A DNA stretch of 9,944 nt from Pseudomonadota bacterium (GTDB taxonomy: Bacteria; Pseudomonadota; Alphaproteobacteria; Rhizobiales; Rhizobiaceae): the NCBI GenBank assembly GCA_023393575.1, contig JAEWKX010000197.1, forward strand, positions 1 to 9,944, given 5' to 3'. The notes beneath the pieces were generated by a model, which searched no databases, was not told the DNA's origin, and saw only the letters and a program-made list of their open reading frames with translations. Position numbers and translations under genes: made by a program. This document shows, piece after piece, positions 1 to 7,746 of the stretch. How positions within the stretch are numbered: position 1 is the stretch's first letter; the number at the start of each line of letters is the position of its first letter.

Positions 1-1221
1 GCGGAGAAGTTCGGGCTGGACCTCAAGAAGCCGCTCGACCAGCGCATGGCGAAGCTCGATGCGCTGAACGTCACCTTCCACGCCAAGCTCGGCACCCAGG
101 GTGAACGCGTGAGCCGCATCCGGGCGCTGGCGAGGGAACTGGCGCCGGTTGTCGGCGCCGATGCCGCCCTGGTGGATCGCGCCGTGGTCCTCGCCAAGGC
201 GGACCTGCGCACGGAAGCCGTGGGCGAATTTCCGGAACTGCAAGGGCTGATGGGCCGCCGCTATGCCGTTCTCCAGGGGGAACACGCCTCCGTCGCCGCG
301 GCGATCGAGGATCACTACAAGCCGCAGGGCCCGTCCGACCGCGTGCCGGAGGACAAGGTCGCCATCACCGTGGCGCTCGCCGACAAGCTCGATACGCTTG
401 TCGGCTTCTGGGCAATCGACGAGAAGCCGACCGGATCGAAGGATCCCTATGCTCTGCGCCGTGCGGCCTTGGGTGTAGTGCGGATCCTGCTGGAGCAAGG
501 GGCTAGGCTCCCCTTGCGATCGATACTTTTGAGTATGAATCTGCGGTGGTACCCAGAGCCGATACATGGTGATGCCCGCACGCTGCTCAACAGCATCTCG
601 CCCATTTCGGGACGTGCTTCCCTGGAAGAGGACGCGCTATACCAACGTCTTGTCGAGAATGCCGAATTCGGCAACGGGAAATTCACTCCTAGACCATGCT
701 ACTACTCGGTCCTTCATTTCCTTTTCGATCGCCTGAAGGTCTACCTCCGCGACCAGGGTGCCCGCCACGACATCATCGACGCCGTGCTGGCGCCGGATGC
801 CGACGATCTCCTGATGGTCGCCCGCCGTGCCGAGGCGCTGACCGCTTTCATCACTTCCGAGGACGGCATCAACCTGCTGGCCGGAACCAAGCGCGCTACC
901 CAGCTTCTGGCCGCGGAGGAGAAGAAGGGGACGGTGGTCGCCGACGGCGTCTCGGAGGAACTCCTGCGGCTCGATGCCGAAAAGGCGCTGTGGAGTGCGA
1001 TCGCCACCGCCTCGAAGGAGGCCTCCCAAGCCGTCGCCGGCGAAGACTTCCGCTCCGCCATGCAGGCCCTGTCGAGGCTTCGGGTGCCGGTCGACCGCTT
1101 CTTCGAGGAGGTGCTGGTCAACGACGAGGATACGGCCATTCGCGCCAACCGCCTGGCCCTGCTGAAGGCCATCCGTGAAGCGACCGCAACGGTCGCGGAT
1201 TTCTCGAAGATCGCTGGCTGA
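1..1221 (+). CDS. glyS: Glycyl-tRNA synthetase beta subunit, 5'-truncated by the window edge
   Basis: This is the C-terminal 406 residues of the beta subunit of the alpha2beta2-type glycyl-tRNA synthetase, which charges tRNA-Gly in the cytoplasm together with GlyQ. The frame is open from base 1, so the gene starts upstream; the first internal ATG (46) is not its start. Family signatures are visible: [15 protein letters not shown] near residues 75-89, then [16 protein letters not shown] and [16 protein letters not shown] near residues 125-158, the conserved core of GlyS. The C-terminal tRNA-binding part includes [17 protein letters not shown] and ends with [16 protein letters not shown]. Odd feature: between [10 protein letters not shown] and [16 protein letters not shown] (about residues 174-240) there is a long linker with lower GC and different codon choice. 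The frame stays open through it, so the gene appears intact. glyQ would be expected just upstream, outside the window. Identity is secure; the linker's origin is not. Confidence 0.95.
   Translation, partial: AEKFGLDLKKPLDQRMAKLDALNVTFHAKLGTQGERVSRIRALARELAPVVGADAALVDRAVVLAKADLRTEAVGEFPELQGLMGRRYAVLQGEHASVAAAIEDHYKPQGPSDRVPEDKVAITVALADKLDTLVGFWAIDEKPTGSKDPYALRRAALGVVRILLEQGARLPLRSILLSMNLRWYPEPIHGDARTLLNSISPISGRASLEEDALYQRLVENAEFGNGKFTPRPCYYSVLHFLFDRLKVYLRDQGARHDIIDAVLAPDADDLLMVARRAEALTAFITSEDGINLLAGTKRATQLLAAEEKKGTVVADGVSEELLRLDAEKALWSAIATASKEASQAVAGEDFRSAMQALSRLRVPVDRFFEEVLVNDEDTAIRANRLALLKAIREATATVADFSKIAG
495..517. repeat. Perfect inverted repeat inside glyS
   Basis: GCAAGGGG (495-502) and CCCCTTGC (510-517) are exact reverse complements separated by 7 bases. 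The repeat sits where glyS changes from typical high-GC sequence to the lower-GC linker. A second, smaller perfect inverted repeat, ATACT/AGTAT with a 4-base loop (523-536), follows directly. Either could be coincidence in coding DNA, but the pair marks one edge of the compositionally odd segment. Confidence 0.6.
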
Positions 1222-1273
1222 GGCGGACGCGGCGACGCCGGCCGCGAGGCCTCCGGTATCTGATCAAAACAAG

Positions 1274-1300
1274 GAAGCCGCCGGGTTCAACGGCGGCTTC
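1274..1300. terminator. Hairpin terminator between convergent glyS and chemoreceptor genes
   Basis: GAAGCCGCCG (1274-1283) pairs perfectly with CGGCGGCTTC (1291-1300) around a 7-base loop, giving a GC-rich 10-bp stem. Read on the minus strand, the stem is followed by CTTGTTTTGATC, a T-rich tail, so it fits best as the rho-independent terminator of the chemoreceptor gene ending at 1317. On the plus strand the following bases (GGTCTTGACG) are a poor U-tract. It may still help end glyS transcription, since it is the only strong hairpin in the 95-base gap. Confidence 0.8.
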
Positions 1301-1316
1301 GGTCTTGACGTCGTCG

Positions 1317-3152
1317 TCAGCCCGCCCTGCGCATCTGTTCCGCCATATCCTGCAGGCGATGCGCCTCGGATCGCTGGTTCACCCGGAAGGTCCGGATCAG
1401 CGCCAGCAGTTCTTCCGTATCGACGGCGAGCGACTCGGCGGAGGCGGTGGTCTCTTCCGCCATCGCCGCATTGTGCTGGGTCGCCGCGTCGAGCTGGTTG
1501 AGAGACGACGAGATCGAGCGCAATGTCGTGTCCTGCTCGGCGGCGGAATGGGCGATCTTGCTGACGACGTCGCTTGCCGCCTTCACCTGGTCGGAAATCC
1601 GTTTCAGCGCCTCGCCCGCTTCTCCGACCAGCCGGACGCCGTTCCTCACTTCGCCGGACGAGCGGGAGATCTGGTCTTTGATTTCCTTGGCGGCGGCGGC
1701 TGACCGCTGCGCCAGTTCCCGCACTTCCTGCGCCACGACGGCGAAGCCCTTGCCGGATTCGCCGGCGCGCGCCGCCTCCACGCCGGCATTGAGCGCCAGC
1801 AGGTTGGTCTGGAAGGCGATTTCGTCGATGACGCCGATGATCTTGGCGATCTCCGCGGAGGATTGCTCGATGCTGCTCATCGCGTTGATTGCCTCACTCA
1901 CGACGCTGTCGCTGCGGCCCGCTTCGCTGCTGACCGAGGTCACGCGCTGTGCCGCCTCCTGGGCGCCTTCCGCGGTCTGGCGCACGGCGACGGCGAGTTC
2001 GTCCAGTGCCGCCGAGGTCTCTTCCAGGTTGGCGGCCTGGCGCTCGGTACGCTGCGACAGCTCGCTGGAGGCGCGGCGGATTTCTTCCTTCGAGCCGCCG
2101 ATGTCGACGCCCTTGGCGTTGACCTTGGCCATGGCCGCCTCCAGCCGCGACAGTGCGTCGTTGAAGTTGTCGCGAAGCGCGGCGTAACGGCCGCCGAGGT
2201 CGCCGCAGCGAACCGTGAGGTCGCCCTGTGCCAACGCCTCCAGTGCGGTGCCGATGGTGGCCACCACGCGCGCCTGCGATTGCGCTTCCTCCTGCTGCAG
2301 GGCGACGTTCTGCTGGCGTTCGCGGTCGAGCTCCTGTTGCTGCTCCTCCTGGCGTGCCGCCATCGCATGGCGCTCGCGCACCTTTTCCTGCAGTTCGGCG
2401 GTCGCCTTGGCCATCATGCCGACCTCGTTGCGCATGTCGGTATGCGGTATGGCACGAGAGACGTCCTCGTTCGCCACCGCTTCGAGCGCAGAATGCACCG
2501 CTGCGAGGGGCTTCGTGATGTTGCGGATGACGAGGACGGCCAGCCCCACGGCTGCGAGAAAGACGAGGAAACCGAAGGCGATCACTTCCATGATGGTGTT
2601 GCTGACCTTCGTCTCCAGATCGTCCACGTAGACGCCCGTTGCGACGACCACATCCCAGGGTGCGAACAAGTTCGAGTAGACGGCCTTCTTGTAGACCTGG
2701 TCGGCTGCCAGCCCCGGCTTCTCCCAGTGGTACTCCACGATCCCGCCGCCGGCCTGGGCGTTCTTGACGATCTCTTCCCGGAACAGCTTGCCCATCTTGT
2801 CCGGTTGCCCCTTCTGGGACGTCCCGACATTCTTCGAATTGTAGTGGAACGTCATGACGATGTCCTTCGTCATGCCGAAGACGTAGCCGGCGGGTTCGTA
2901 CTTGATCGCGGCGACGGTAGCATAGGCCTGCTTCTGGGCCTCCTCACGGCTGATCGTGCCCGCCTTCTCCTGCTCGTGATAGACTTGCATGATCGAGATC
3001 GCGGACTCCACCTGGGTCCGCAACATGTCGTAGCGTTCCGCATAGATCGAGGCGATGGAAGTACGGATCTGGTAGTAGGTGACGCCGGCGAAGGCGATCA
3101 TCAGCCCCAAAATGAGAACAAGGAGCTGGTGTGAAATCTTGAGGTTTTTCAT
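1317..3152 (-). CDS. Methyl-accepting chemotaxis protein with periplasmic Cache domain
   Basis: A 611-residue inner-membrane chemoreceptor that would signal to the CheA/CheW array. Order of parts: membrane helix at about 9-29; a periplasmic single-Cache-type sensor at about 35-180, containing [14 protein letters not shown] and a [18 protein letters not shown] end typical of that fold; second membrane helix at about 188-209; HAMP domain at about 210-262; a Gln/Glu-rich coiled segment (268-292); a second HAMP-like unit at about 293-345 ([20 protein letters not shown]); then the long signalling coiled coil with the kinase-control tip [20 protein letters not shown] at 444-463. No C-terminal NWETF-like CheR/CheB tether is seen. 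The frame stays open upstream to an ATG at 3263, but the start at 3152 is preferred: it gives [17 protein letters not shown], a normal chemoreceptor N-terminus, whereas the extra 37 residues are polar and low-complexity. The Shine-Dalgarno is weak (AGCGAG). The ligand cannot be inferred; small carboxylates are common for this sensor type. Confidence 0.93.
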   Translation of the reverse strand: MKNLKISHQLLVLILGLMIAFAGVTYYQIRTSIASIYAERYDMLRTQVESAISIMQVYHEQEKAGTISREEAQKQAYATVAAIKYEPAGYVFGMTKDIVMTFHYNSKNVGTSQKGQPDKMGKLFREEIVKNAQAGGGIVEYHWEKPGLAADQVYKKAVYSNLFAPWDVVVATGVYVDDLETKVSNTIMEVIAFGFLVFLAAVGLAVLVIRNITKPLAAVHSALEAVANEDVSRAIPHTDMRNEVGMMAKATAELQEKVRERHAMAARQEEQQQELDRERQQNVALQQEEAQSQARVVATIGTALEALAQGDLTVRCGDLGGRYAALRDNFNDALSRLEAAMAKVNAKGVDIGGSKEEIRRASSELSQRTERQAANLEETSAALDELAVAVRQTAEGAQEAAQRVTSVSSEAGRSDSVVSEAINAMSSIEQSSAEIAKIIGVIDEIAFQTNLLALNAGVEAARAGESGKGFAVVAQEVRELAQRSAAAAKEIKDQISRSSGEVRNGVRLVGEAGEALKRISDQVKAASDVVSKIAHSAAEQDTTLRSISSSLNQLDAATQHNAAMAEETTASAESLAVDTEELLALIRTFRVNQRSEAHRLQDMAEQMRRAG

Positions 3153-3328
3153 GATGGACTCGCTGGGCACGCCGCCACTGTTGCCAGCCGCGAGCGCGTG
3201 ACTTGGAATATAGGAGGGGGAGGTGCGCGTCCTGCGCTTCAACGGTGCTGCACCGCACTGCACGCATAATGAAGATTAAAGATTGACTATTGGTTTAGTC
3301 GCCAGGTCCGCGGTGATGGCCGGCCTTG
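3153..3328 (-). promoter_or_regulatory. Probable promoter/leader region of the chemoreceptor gene
   Basis: This 176-base gap separates the HPE1-like gene from the chemoreceptor gene, both on the minus strand. Bases 3266-3300 are distinctly AT-rich for this genome. They contain a tandem AAGATT (3272-3277 and 3279-3284) and an inverted repeat GACTA/TAGTC (3285-3289, 3296-3300). On the minus strand, CATTAT (complement of 3267-3272) resembles a -10 box, but no convincing -35 box stands at the right distance. I infer that the chemoreceptor promoter lies here; the exact site is not resolved. Confidence 0.4.
3285..3300. repeat. Short inverted repeat in AT-rich intergenic DNA
   Basis: GACTA and TAGTC are perfect 5-base complements around TTGGTT. 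The repeat lies downstream of the HPE1-like gene and upstream of the chemoreceptor gene. It could be an operator half-site pair or a weak hairpin. The stem is too short and AT-containing to call a terminator. Confidence 0.35.
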
Positions 3329-3772
3329 TCAGTTCAGTCGCAAATGCATGGAATCAAGGTTGAGAGGAGACGGTTCGTCTGCCGAGGCCACGCGGTCGGC
3401 ATCGGTCCTCACAGCGCTTACGAGAGCATGGTCGACACCGTCTCCCGCGGTGCCGGAAAGCGTGGAGCCGCCCTCCACCATCCAGTCCTGCATCTTGCTC
3501 ACATGCACGACGGGCGAGCCGCCGAGCCAGGCTTCTGTCCGGACGATTTTCGTCTCGCCGCCGATCTCGACGATCTCGGTGCGTTGTGGTCCCTTGTCCA
3601 GGACCGGAACCTTGTAGCCGGAAACCTCTTCCTCGGTCTTCGGGGGCGGGCAGTCGTCGCAGGTCTTCACGACGACGCTGCCGTTGCCAGCGTGGCCGAC
3701 AAGTGGCGTGATCGATGAAGCCGATGCCGATCCGGCCGTCAGGATCAGGGCACTGGTCAGCAGAAACCGCAT
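3329..3772 (-). CDS. Small secreted protein, HPE1-like (rhizobial) family
   Basis: A 147-residue exported protein. Residues 1-18 form a clear signal peptide (MRFLLTSALILTAGSASA) with an AXA-type cleavage site before S19, so the mature protein is about 129 residues and probably periplasmic. A CDDC pair (C38, C41) in KTCDDCPPP could form a disulfide or bind metal. The central block QRTEIVEIGGETKIVRTEAWLGGSPVV continues into VSK near residues 91-93; from memory it matches rhizobial proteins annotated 'plant virulence effector HPE1-like domain-containing', a label that does not establish a role in virulence. The C-terminal 45 residues look unstructured. The start is supported by a strong Shine-Dalgarno, GAGAGGAG (complement of 3780-3787), 7 bases before the ATG. 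It lies 97 bases downstream of purD on the same strand and may have its own promoter. The existence of the gene is solid; function is unknown. Confidence 0.75.
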   Translation of the reverse strand: MRFLLTSALILTAGSASASSITPLVGHAGNGSVVVKTCDDCPPPKTEEEVSGYKVPVLDKGPQRTEIVEIGGETKIVRTEAWLGGSPVVHVSKMQDWMVEGGSTLSGTAGDGVDHALVSAVRTDADRVASADEPSPLNLDSMHLRLN

Positions 3773-3869
3773 GGCAGAACTCCTCTCAGAATGGAGAAGA
3801 CGTATCAGCCGAAGGTTTCGAAGCGGTCAGCGGGACTGGTAAGTTTTCGGTAAACGGCTGCGCATCCGC
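3773..3869 (-). promoter_or_regulatory. Intergenic gap between purD and the HPE1-like gene
   Basis: This 97-base stretch carries the strong ribosome binding site of the HPE1-like gene (GAGAGGAG, complement of 3780-3787). I find no good GC-rich hairpin with a T-tract that would end purD here, so read-through from purD is possible. No confident -35/-10 pair is seen, though the length allows a separate promoter. Confidence 0.4.
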
Positions 3870-5141
3870 TCAGGACTGCTCGCGCTCGATCGCCCGCCAG
3901 CCGATGTCGCGTCGGGTGAAGCCGTTCTCCCACGGGATGCGGTCTACCAGCGTGTAAGCCCTGGCCTGTGCCTCGGCCACGGTCTTGCCCGTGGCGGTGA
4001 CATTCAGGACCCGTCCGCCGTTTGCGACGAGCCGGCCATCCTTCATTGCCGTTCCGGCATGGAAGATCTGCTCGTTCCCGGCCGTCTGCGGCAATCCGCC
4101 GATCGGCGTGTTCTTCTCGTAGGGGCCCGGATAACCCTTCGAGGCCATCACCACCGTCAGCGCGACGTCGTCCGACCATTCCGCGGAAACCTGGTGCAGC
4201 GTCCCGGTCGCGGCGGCATGCAGCAGCGCGAGAAGATCGCCCTTCAGCCGCATCATCAGCACCTGGCACTCCGGGTCGCCGAAGCGGACATTGTACTCGA
4301 TGAGTTCCGGTCCCCTGGTGGTGATCATAAGGCCGGCGAAGAAGACGCCGGTGAAGGGATGGCCGCTCTCCGCCATGCCGCGGATCGTCGGCTCGATGAT
4401 CTCCTTCATCGTGCGCTCCACGACCTCCGGCGTCATCACCGGGGCGGGAGAATAGGCGCCCATGCCGCCCGTGTTGGGGCCCGTATCCCCGTCGCCGACA
4501 CGCTTGTGGTCCTGGGCCGTTGCCAGCGGCAGCGCCGTCTTGCCGTCGCAGAGGCAGAAGAAGCTCGCCTCCTCGCCATCGAGGAAGGCCTCGACCACGA
4601 CTTCGGCACCGGCCGCACCGAAGGCGCCGGAGAAGCAGTCGTCGACGGCGGCCAGCGCCTCGTCCAGCGTCATGGCTACGGTGACGCCCTTGCCGGCCGC
4701 AAGCCCGTCCGCCTTGATGACGATCGGAGCGCCTTGCTCCCGCACATAGGCCTTTGCCGCCTCTGCGTCCGTGAAGCGCCGGTAGGCGCCGGTCGGGATG
4801 CCGTAGCGGGCGCAGAGATCCTTGGTGAAGCCCTTGGAGCCTTCCAGCTGCGCTGCGGCGGCGGAAGGTCCGAAGGTGGCAATCCCGGCTTCCCGCAGGC
4901 GGTCGGCCAGTCCCGCGACCAGCGGCGCCTCGGGGCCGACGACAACGAGATCGATGCCGGTTTCCCGGCAGAATTTCAAGACGCCGGCATGGTCGTCCAA
5001 ATCGAGCGGAAGGAGTTCGGCATGTTCCGCGATGCCGGGATTGCCCGGGGCCGCGAACAGCTTGGTCAACGTCGGCGACTGCGCGAGCTTCCAGGCCAGT
5101 GCATGCTCGCGTCCGCCGGAGCCGATCAGCAGAACCTTCAT
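3870..5141 (-). CDS. purD: Phosphoribosylamine--glycine ligase (GAR synthetase)
   Basis: PurD catalyses the second step of de novo purine synthesis: ATP-dependent joining of glycine to 5-phosphoribosylamine, giving glycinamide ribonucleotide, in the cytoplasm. The protein has 423 residues, normal for the family. Visible signatures: N-terminal [20 protein letters not shown] (3-22); [13 protein letters not shown] (66-78); ATP-grasp lysine loop [17 protein letters not shown] (140-156); the diagnostic [16 protein letters not shown] (219-234); the metal-binding end of the ATP-grasp domain, [15 protein letters not shown] (279-293); and C-terminal [20 protein letters not shown] (331-350). The start at 5141 places [10 protein letters not shown] at the N-terminus as in homologues and has a purine-rich Shine-Dalgarno (GAGAGAGGG) just upstream; the frame stays open to 5243, but those 34 extra residues are not family-like. 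It is divergent from tex. No truncation or missing motif is seen. Confidence 0.97.
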   Translation of the reverse strand: MKVLLIGSGGREHALAWKLAQSPTLTKLFAAPGNPGIAEHAELLPLDLDDHAGVLKFCRETGIDLVVVGPEAPLVAGLADRLREAGIATFGPSAAAAQLEGSKGFTKDLCARYGIPTGAYRRFTDAEAAKAYVREQGAPIVIKADGLAAGKGVTVAMTLDEALAAVDDCFSGAFGAAGAEVVVEAFLDGEEASFFCLCDGKTALPLATAQDHKRVGDGDTGPNTGGMGAYSPAPVMTPEVVERTMKEIIEPTIRGMAESGHPFTGVFFAGLMITTRGPELIEYNVRFGDPECQVLMMRLKGDLLALLHAAATGTLHQVSAEWSDDVALTVVMASKGYPGPYEKNTPIGGLPQTAGNEQIFHAGTAMKDGRLVANGGRVLNVTATGKTVAEAQARAYTLVDRIPWENGFTRRDIGWRAIEREQS

Positions 5142-5287
5142 CTCTCGCCCTCTCTCTTGCCTTACGCGGCGGTTAAGGGGAGGGGAGGCAAAGGTCAAGC
5201 GCATCCTGTGGAATCGCGGGCTCTCCACGTTGCCATGCCGCAAAGTTCGACTATGGTCGCCCCTCCCTTGCGAACAGAGAGAGTGCC
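5142..5287. promoter_or_regulatory. Divergent control region between purD (-) and tex (+)
   Basis: These 146 bases must serve both genes. For tex, TTGCCA (5230-5235) and TATGGT (5252-5257) are separated by 16 bases, with the start codon 30 bases further on; they match the consensus at 5 and 4 of 6 positions. For purD, the minus strand has CTTGACC (complement of 5193-5199), a good alphaproteobacterial -35 core, but the matching -10 (TAACCG, 17 bases away) is poor. AGAGAG before the tex ATG is a plausible ribosome binding site. No purine riboswitch or clear repressor palindrome is recognised. Confidence 0.4.
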
Positions 5288-7594
5288 ATGGCCGCCGACA
5301 TCCGTCTTCTTGCCGCCGCGATTGCCGCGGAGATCAATGCCCGGCCGGACCAGGTTGCCGCCGCCGTCGGCCTGATCGACGAAGGCGCGACGGTTCCCTT
5401 CATCGCCCGCTACCGCAAGGAGGTGACCGGCGGTCTGGACGACACGCAGCTGCGCACGCTCTCCGAGCGGCTCGTCTACCTGCGCGAGCTGGAGGCACGC
5501 CGCGCGTCGGTGGTCGAGTCGATCACCTCGCAGGGCAAGATGACGGACGAACTGGCGGCAAAGCTCGCCAAGGCTGCCACCAAGGCGGAACTGGAAGACC
5601 TCTATCTCCCCTACAAGCCCAAACGCCGCACGCGCGCCGAGATCGCCCGCGAGCGGGGGCTGGGGCCGCTGGCGGAAGCGATCTGGGCGGATCGTGCCGC
5701 CGACCCGGCGGATCTCGCCGCAGCCTACGTTGCGGGCGAGGTGGTGGATGTGAAGACGGCGCTGGAAGGCGCCCGCGATATCGTCGCCGAGGCCATTTCC
5801 GAAAATGCCGACCTGCTCGGCCGCTTGCGCCAGCATATGCGTGAACGCGCGATGCTCAGGGCGAAGGTCGTCGACGGCAAGCAGGAGGCCGGCGCCAAGT
5901 TCGCGGACTACTTCGACCATGCCGAACGCTGGGCCACGATTCCGGGCCACCGGGCGCTCGCCATGCTGCGGGGCTGGAACGAGGAAGTGCTGGCGGTGTC
6001 AATCGAGGTGGATCAGGACGATCCGTCGTCCGTCAAGCCGGCGCAGCGGATCATCGCCTCCGCCTTCGAGATCGGCGAAAAGGGTCCGGCGGATCGCTGG
6101 CTTATGGAGGCTGCCGGCTGGACCTGGCGCGTGAAGCTCTCGACCTCTCTTTCGCTCGACCTGATACGCGAGCTGCGCGAGCGCGCAGAGGAAGAGGCGA
6201 TCCACGTCTTTGCCCGCAACCTCAAGGACCTGCTCCTGGCGGCTCCCGCCGGGTCGCGGGCGACCATGGGACTCGATCCTGGTATCCGGACCGGCGTCAA
6301 GGTTGCCGTCGTCGACGGTACCGGCAAGCTGCTGGAGACGACGACGGTCTATCCCTTCCCGCCGAGGAACGACATCCGAGGCACGCAGGCCGAGCTTGCC
6401 TCGCTCGTCCGCAAGCACAAGGTCGAGCTCATCGCCATCGGCAACGGCACCGGCAGCCGTGAGACGGAGAAGCTGGTGGCCGACATGCTGGCGAACCTGC
6501 CGGCGCCGAAGCCGACCAAGGTGATCGTCTCGGAAGCCGGCGCGTCGGTGTATTCCGCCTCGGAGACCGCCGCGGCCGAGTTCCCGAACCTCGATGTCTC
6601 CCTCCGCGGCGCGGTTTCCATTGCGCGCCGCCTTCAGGACCCGCTGGCCGAGCTCGTGAAGATCGAGCCGAAGTCGATCGGTGTCGGCCAGTATCAGCAC
6701 GATGTCGACCAGACGAAATTGTCGCGCTCGCTCGATGCCGTGGTCGAGGATGCGGTCAACGCCGTGGGCGTTGATCTCAATACGGCATCCGCGCCGCTGC
6801 TCTCCCGTGTCTCCGGCCTCAGCCGCTCCATTGCCGAGGCAATCGTCCTGCATCGGGACGCCAATGGGCCGTTCGACAGCCGCAGGGAACTGTTGAAGGT
6901 CGCCCGCCTTGGCAACCGCACCTTCGAGCAGGCGGCGGGCTTCCTGCGCATCCCGAACGGCAAGGAACCGCTCGATGCGTCCGCCGTCCACCCGGAAGCT
7001 TATGGCGTCGCCAAGAAGATCGTCGCCGCCTGCGGCCGCGATCTCCGCACGCTGATGGGCGACAGCGCCGCCCTGAAGAAACTCGATCCGCGCCAGTTCA
7101 TCGACGAGCAGTTCGGCCTGCCGACCGTGAGGGATATTCTCGCTGAACTGGAGAAGCCCGGCCGCGACCCGCGCCCGAGCTTCAGGACGGCGACGTTTGC
7201 GGAAGGCGTGGACGAGATCACCGACCTGAAGCCCGGCATGCTGCTCGAAGGGACGGTCACCAACGTTGCCGCTTTCGGTGCCTTCGTCGATATCGGCGTG
7301 CACCAGGACGGGCTGGTCCACGTGTCCCAACTTGCCGACCGCTTCGTCAAGGATCCGCATGAGGTCGTCAAGGCCGGCGATGTCGTGAAGGTGCGCGTCG
7401 TCGAGGTGGACGTGAAGCGCAAGCGGATCGGGCTGACCATGCGCAAGGATGGCGGCGAGGCGGCGCCGGTCGCGCGGGGTGCAGATCGAGATACGCAACG
7501 GCCGAATTCCCGCCAGATGAAGGCGGAGCCCAAGGGCGGCTCGTCGCAAGGCGCTCTGGGTGCGGCGCTCGCCGAGGCGTTGAAACGCCGTTAG
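5288..7594 (+). CDS. tex: Tex family RNA-binding protein with C-terminal S1 domain
   Basis: A complete 768-residue Tex/YhgF-family protein, a cytoplasmic nucleic-acid-binding factor related to eukaryotic Spt6 and linked to transcription, RNA handling and stress tolerance; its exact biochemical role differs between reports. Domains in order: N-terminal helical Tex region with [15 protein letters not shown] (38-52) and [20 protein letters not shown] (101-120); a YqgF/RNase H-like domain beginning [20 protein letters not shown] (326-345) with [10 protein letters not shown] (383-392) and [13 protein letters not shown] (414-426); helix-hairpin-helix segments in 490-560, including [13 protein letters not shown]; and an S1 RNA-binding domain at 648-718 ([20 protein letters not shown], then GLVHVSQL). 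A basic, low-complexity tail follows S1. The start matches the family N-terminus and follows an AGAGAG ribosome site. It is divergent from purD and closed by its own terminator, so it is probably monocistronic. Confidence 0.96.
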   Translation: MAADIRLLAAAIAAEINARPDQVAAAVGLIDEGATVPFIARYRKEVTGGLDDTQLRTLSERLVYLRELEARRASVVESITSQGKMTDELAAKLAKAATKAELEDLYLPYKPKRRTRAEIARERGLGPLAEAIWADRAADPADLAAAYVAGEVVDVKTALEGARDIVAEAISENADLLGRLRQHMRERAMLRAKVVDGKQEAGAKFADYFDHAERWATIPGHRALAMLRGWNEEVLAVSIEVDQDDPSSVKPAQRIIASAFEIGEKGPADRWLMEAAGWTWRVKLSTSLSLDLIRELRERAEEEAIHVFARNLKDLLLAAPAGSRATMGLDPGIRTGVKVAVVDGTGKLLETTTVYPFPPRNDIRGTQAELASLVRKHKVELIAIGNGTGSRETEKLVADMLANLPAPKPTKVIVSEAGASVYSASETAAAEFPNLDVSLRGAVSIARRLQDPLAELVKIEPKSIGVGQYQHDVDQTKLSRSLDAVVEDAVNAVGVDLNTASAPLLSRVSGLSRSIAEAIVLHRDANGPFDSRRELLKVARLGNRTFEQAAGFLRIPNGKEPLDASAVHPEAYGVAKKIVAACGRDLRTLMGDSAALKKLDPRQFIDEQFGLPTVRDILAELEKPGRDPRPSFRTATFAEGVDEITDLKPGMLLEGTVTNVAAFGAFVDIGVHQDGLVHVSQLADRFVKDPHEVVKAGDVVKVRVVEVDVKRKRIGLTMRKDGGEAAPVARGADRDTQRPNSRQMKAEPKGGSSQGALGAALAEALKRR

Positions 7595-7617
7595 CGACTT
7601 GTTCATTTGCGCAGCAG

Positions 7618-7653
7618 GATGCCGTTCAACCGTGTTGGACGGCATCTGTTTTT
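7618..7653 (+). terminator. Rho-independent terminator of tex
   Basis: Beginning 23 bases after the tex stop, GATGCCGTTCAAC (7618-7630) pairs with GTTGGACGGCATC (7634-7646) across a 3-base loop: 13 pairs, one of them a G-U wobble. It is followed by TGTTTTT. This is a textbook intrinsic terminator on the plus strand. It implies that the downstream cfa-like gene needs its own promoter. Confidence 0.9.
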
Positions 7654-7746
7654 GTGCCATCTTTTCCGCATTCGCGTGCTTGTAACTTCGACGGAAGCAA
7701 TTATTCCTTTTAAATCTGCAAGATAGACTTCGTCCGGAGGTGAATT
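7654..7746 (+). promoter_or_regulatory. Promoter and ribosome binding region of the cfa-like gene
   Basis: This short AT-rich stretch follows the tex terminator. GGAGGTGA (7736-7743) is a near-perfect Shine-Dalgarno and fixes the ATG at 7747. Candidate promoter elements are TTGTAA (7680-7685) as a -35 and either TATTCC (7702-7707) or TTAAAT (7710-7715) as a -10; neither pair is a good consensus match. A promoter here is inferred mainly from the upstream terminator and the local AT-richness. Confidence 0.5.

Noticed and set aside
1863..3134. A 423-codon plus-strand open frame opposite the chemoreceptor
   Set aside because: Its composition (Leu/Arg/His/Asp-rich repeats) reflects the reverse complement of the coiled-coil coding sequence. 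It shows no domain and no ribosome site.
3153..3263. N-terminal extension of the chemoreceptor to the ATG at 3263
   Set aside because: The extra 37 residues are polar and unlike any chemoreceptor N-terminus. Starting at 3152 puts the membrane helix immediately after a short basic leader, as expected.
4059..5375. A 438-codon plus-strand open frame opposite purD
   Set aside because: It is antisense to an intact, highly conserved purD and has no recognisable domain. It also continues across the divergent promoter region into tex.
5999..7660. A 553-codon open frame on the minus strand opposite tex
   Set aside because: It is antisense to a fully conserved gene in GC-rich DNA, where long reverse-strand frames are common. 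Its translation is Arg/Gly/Asp-rich with no recognisable domain.
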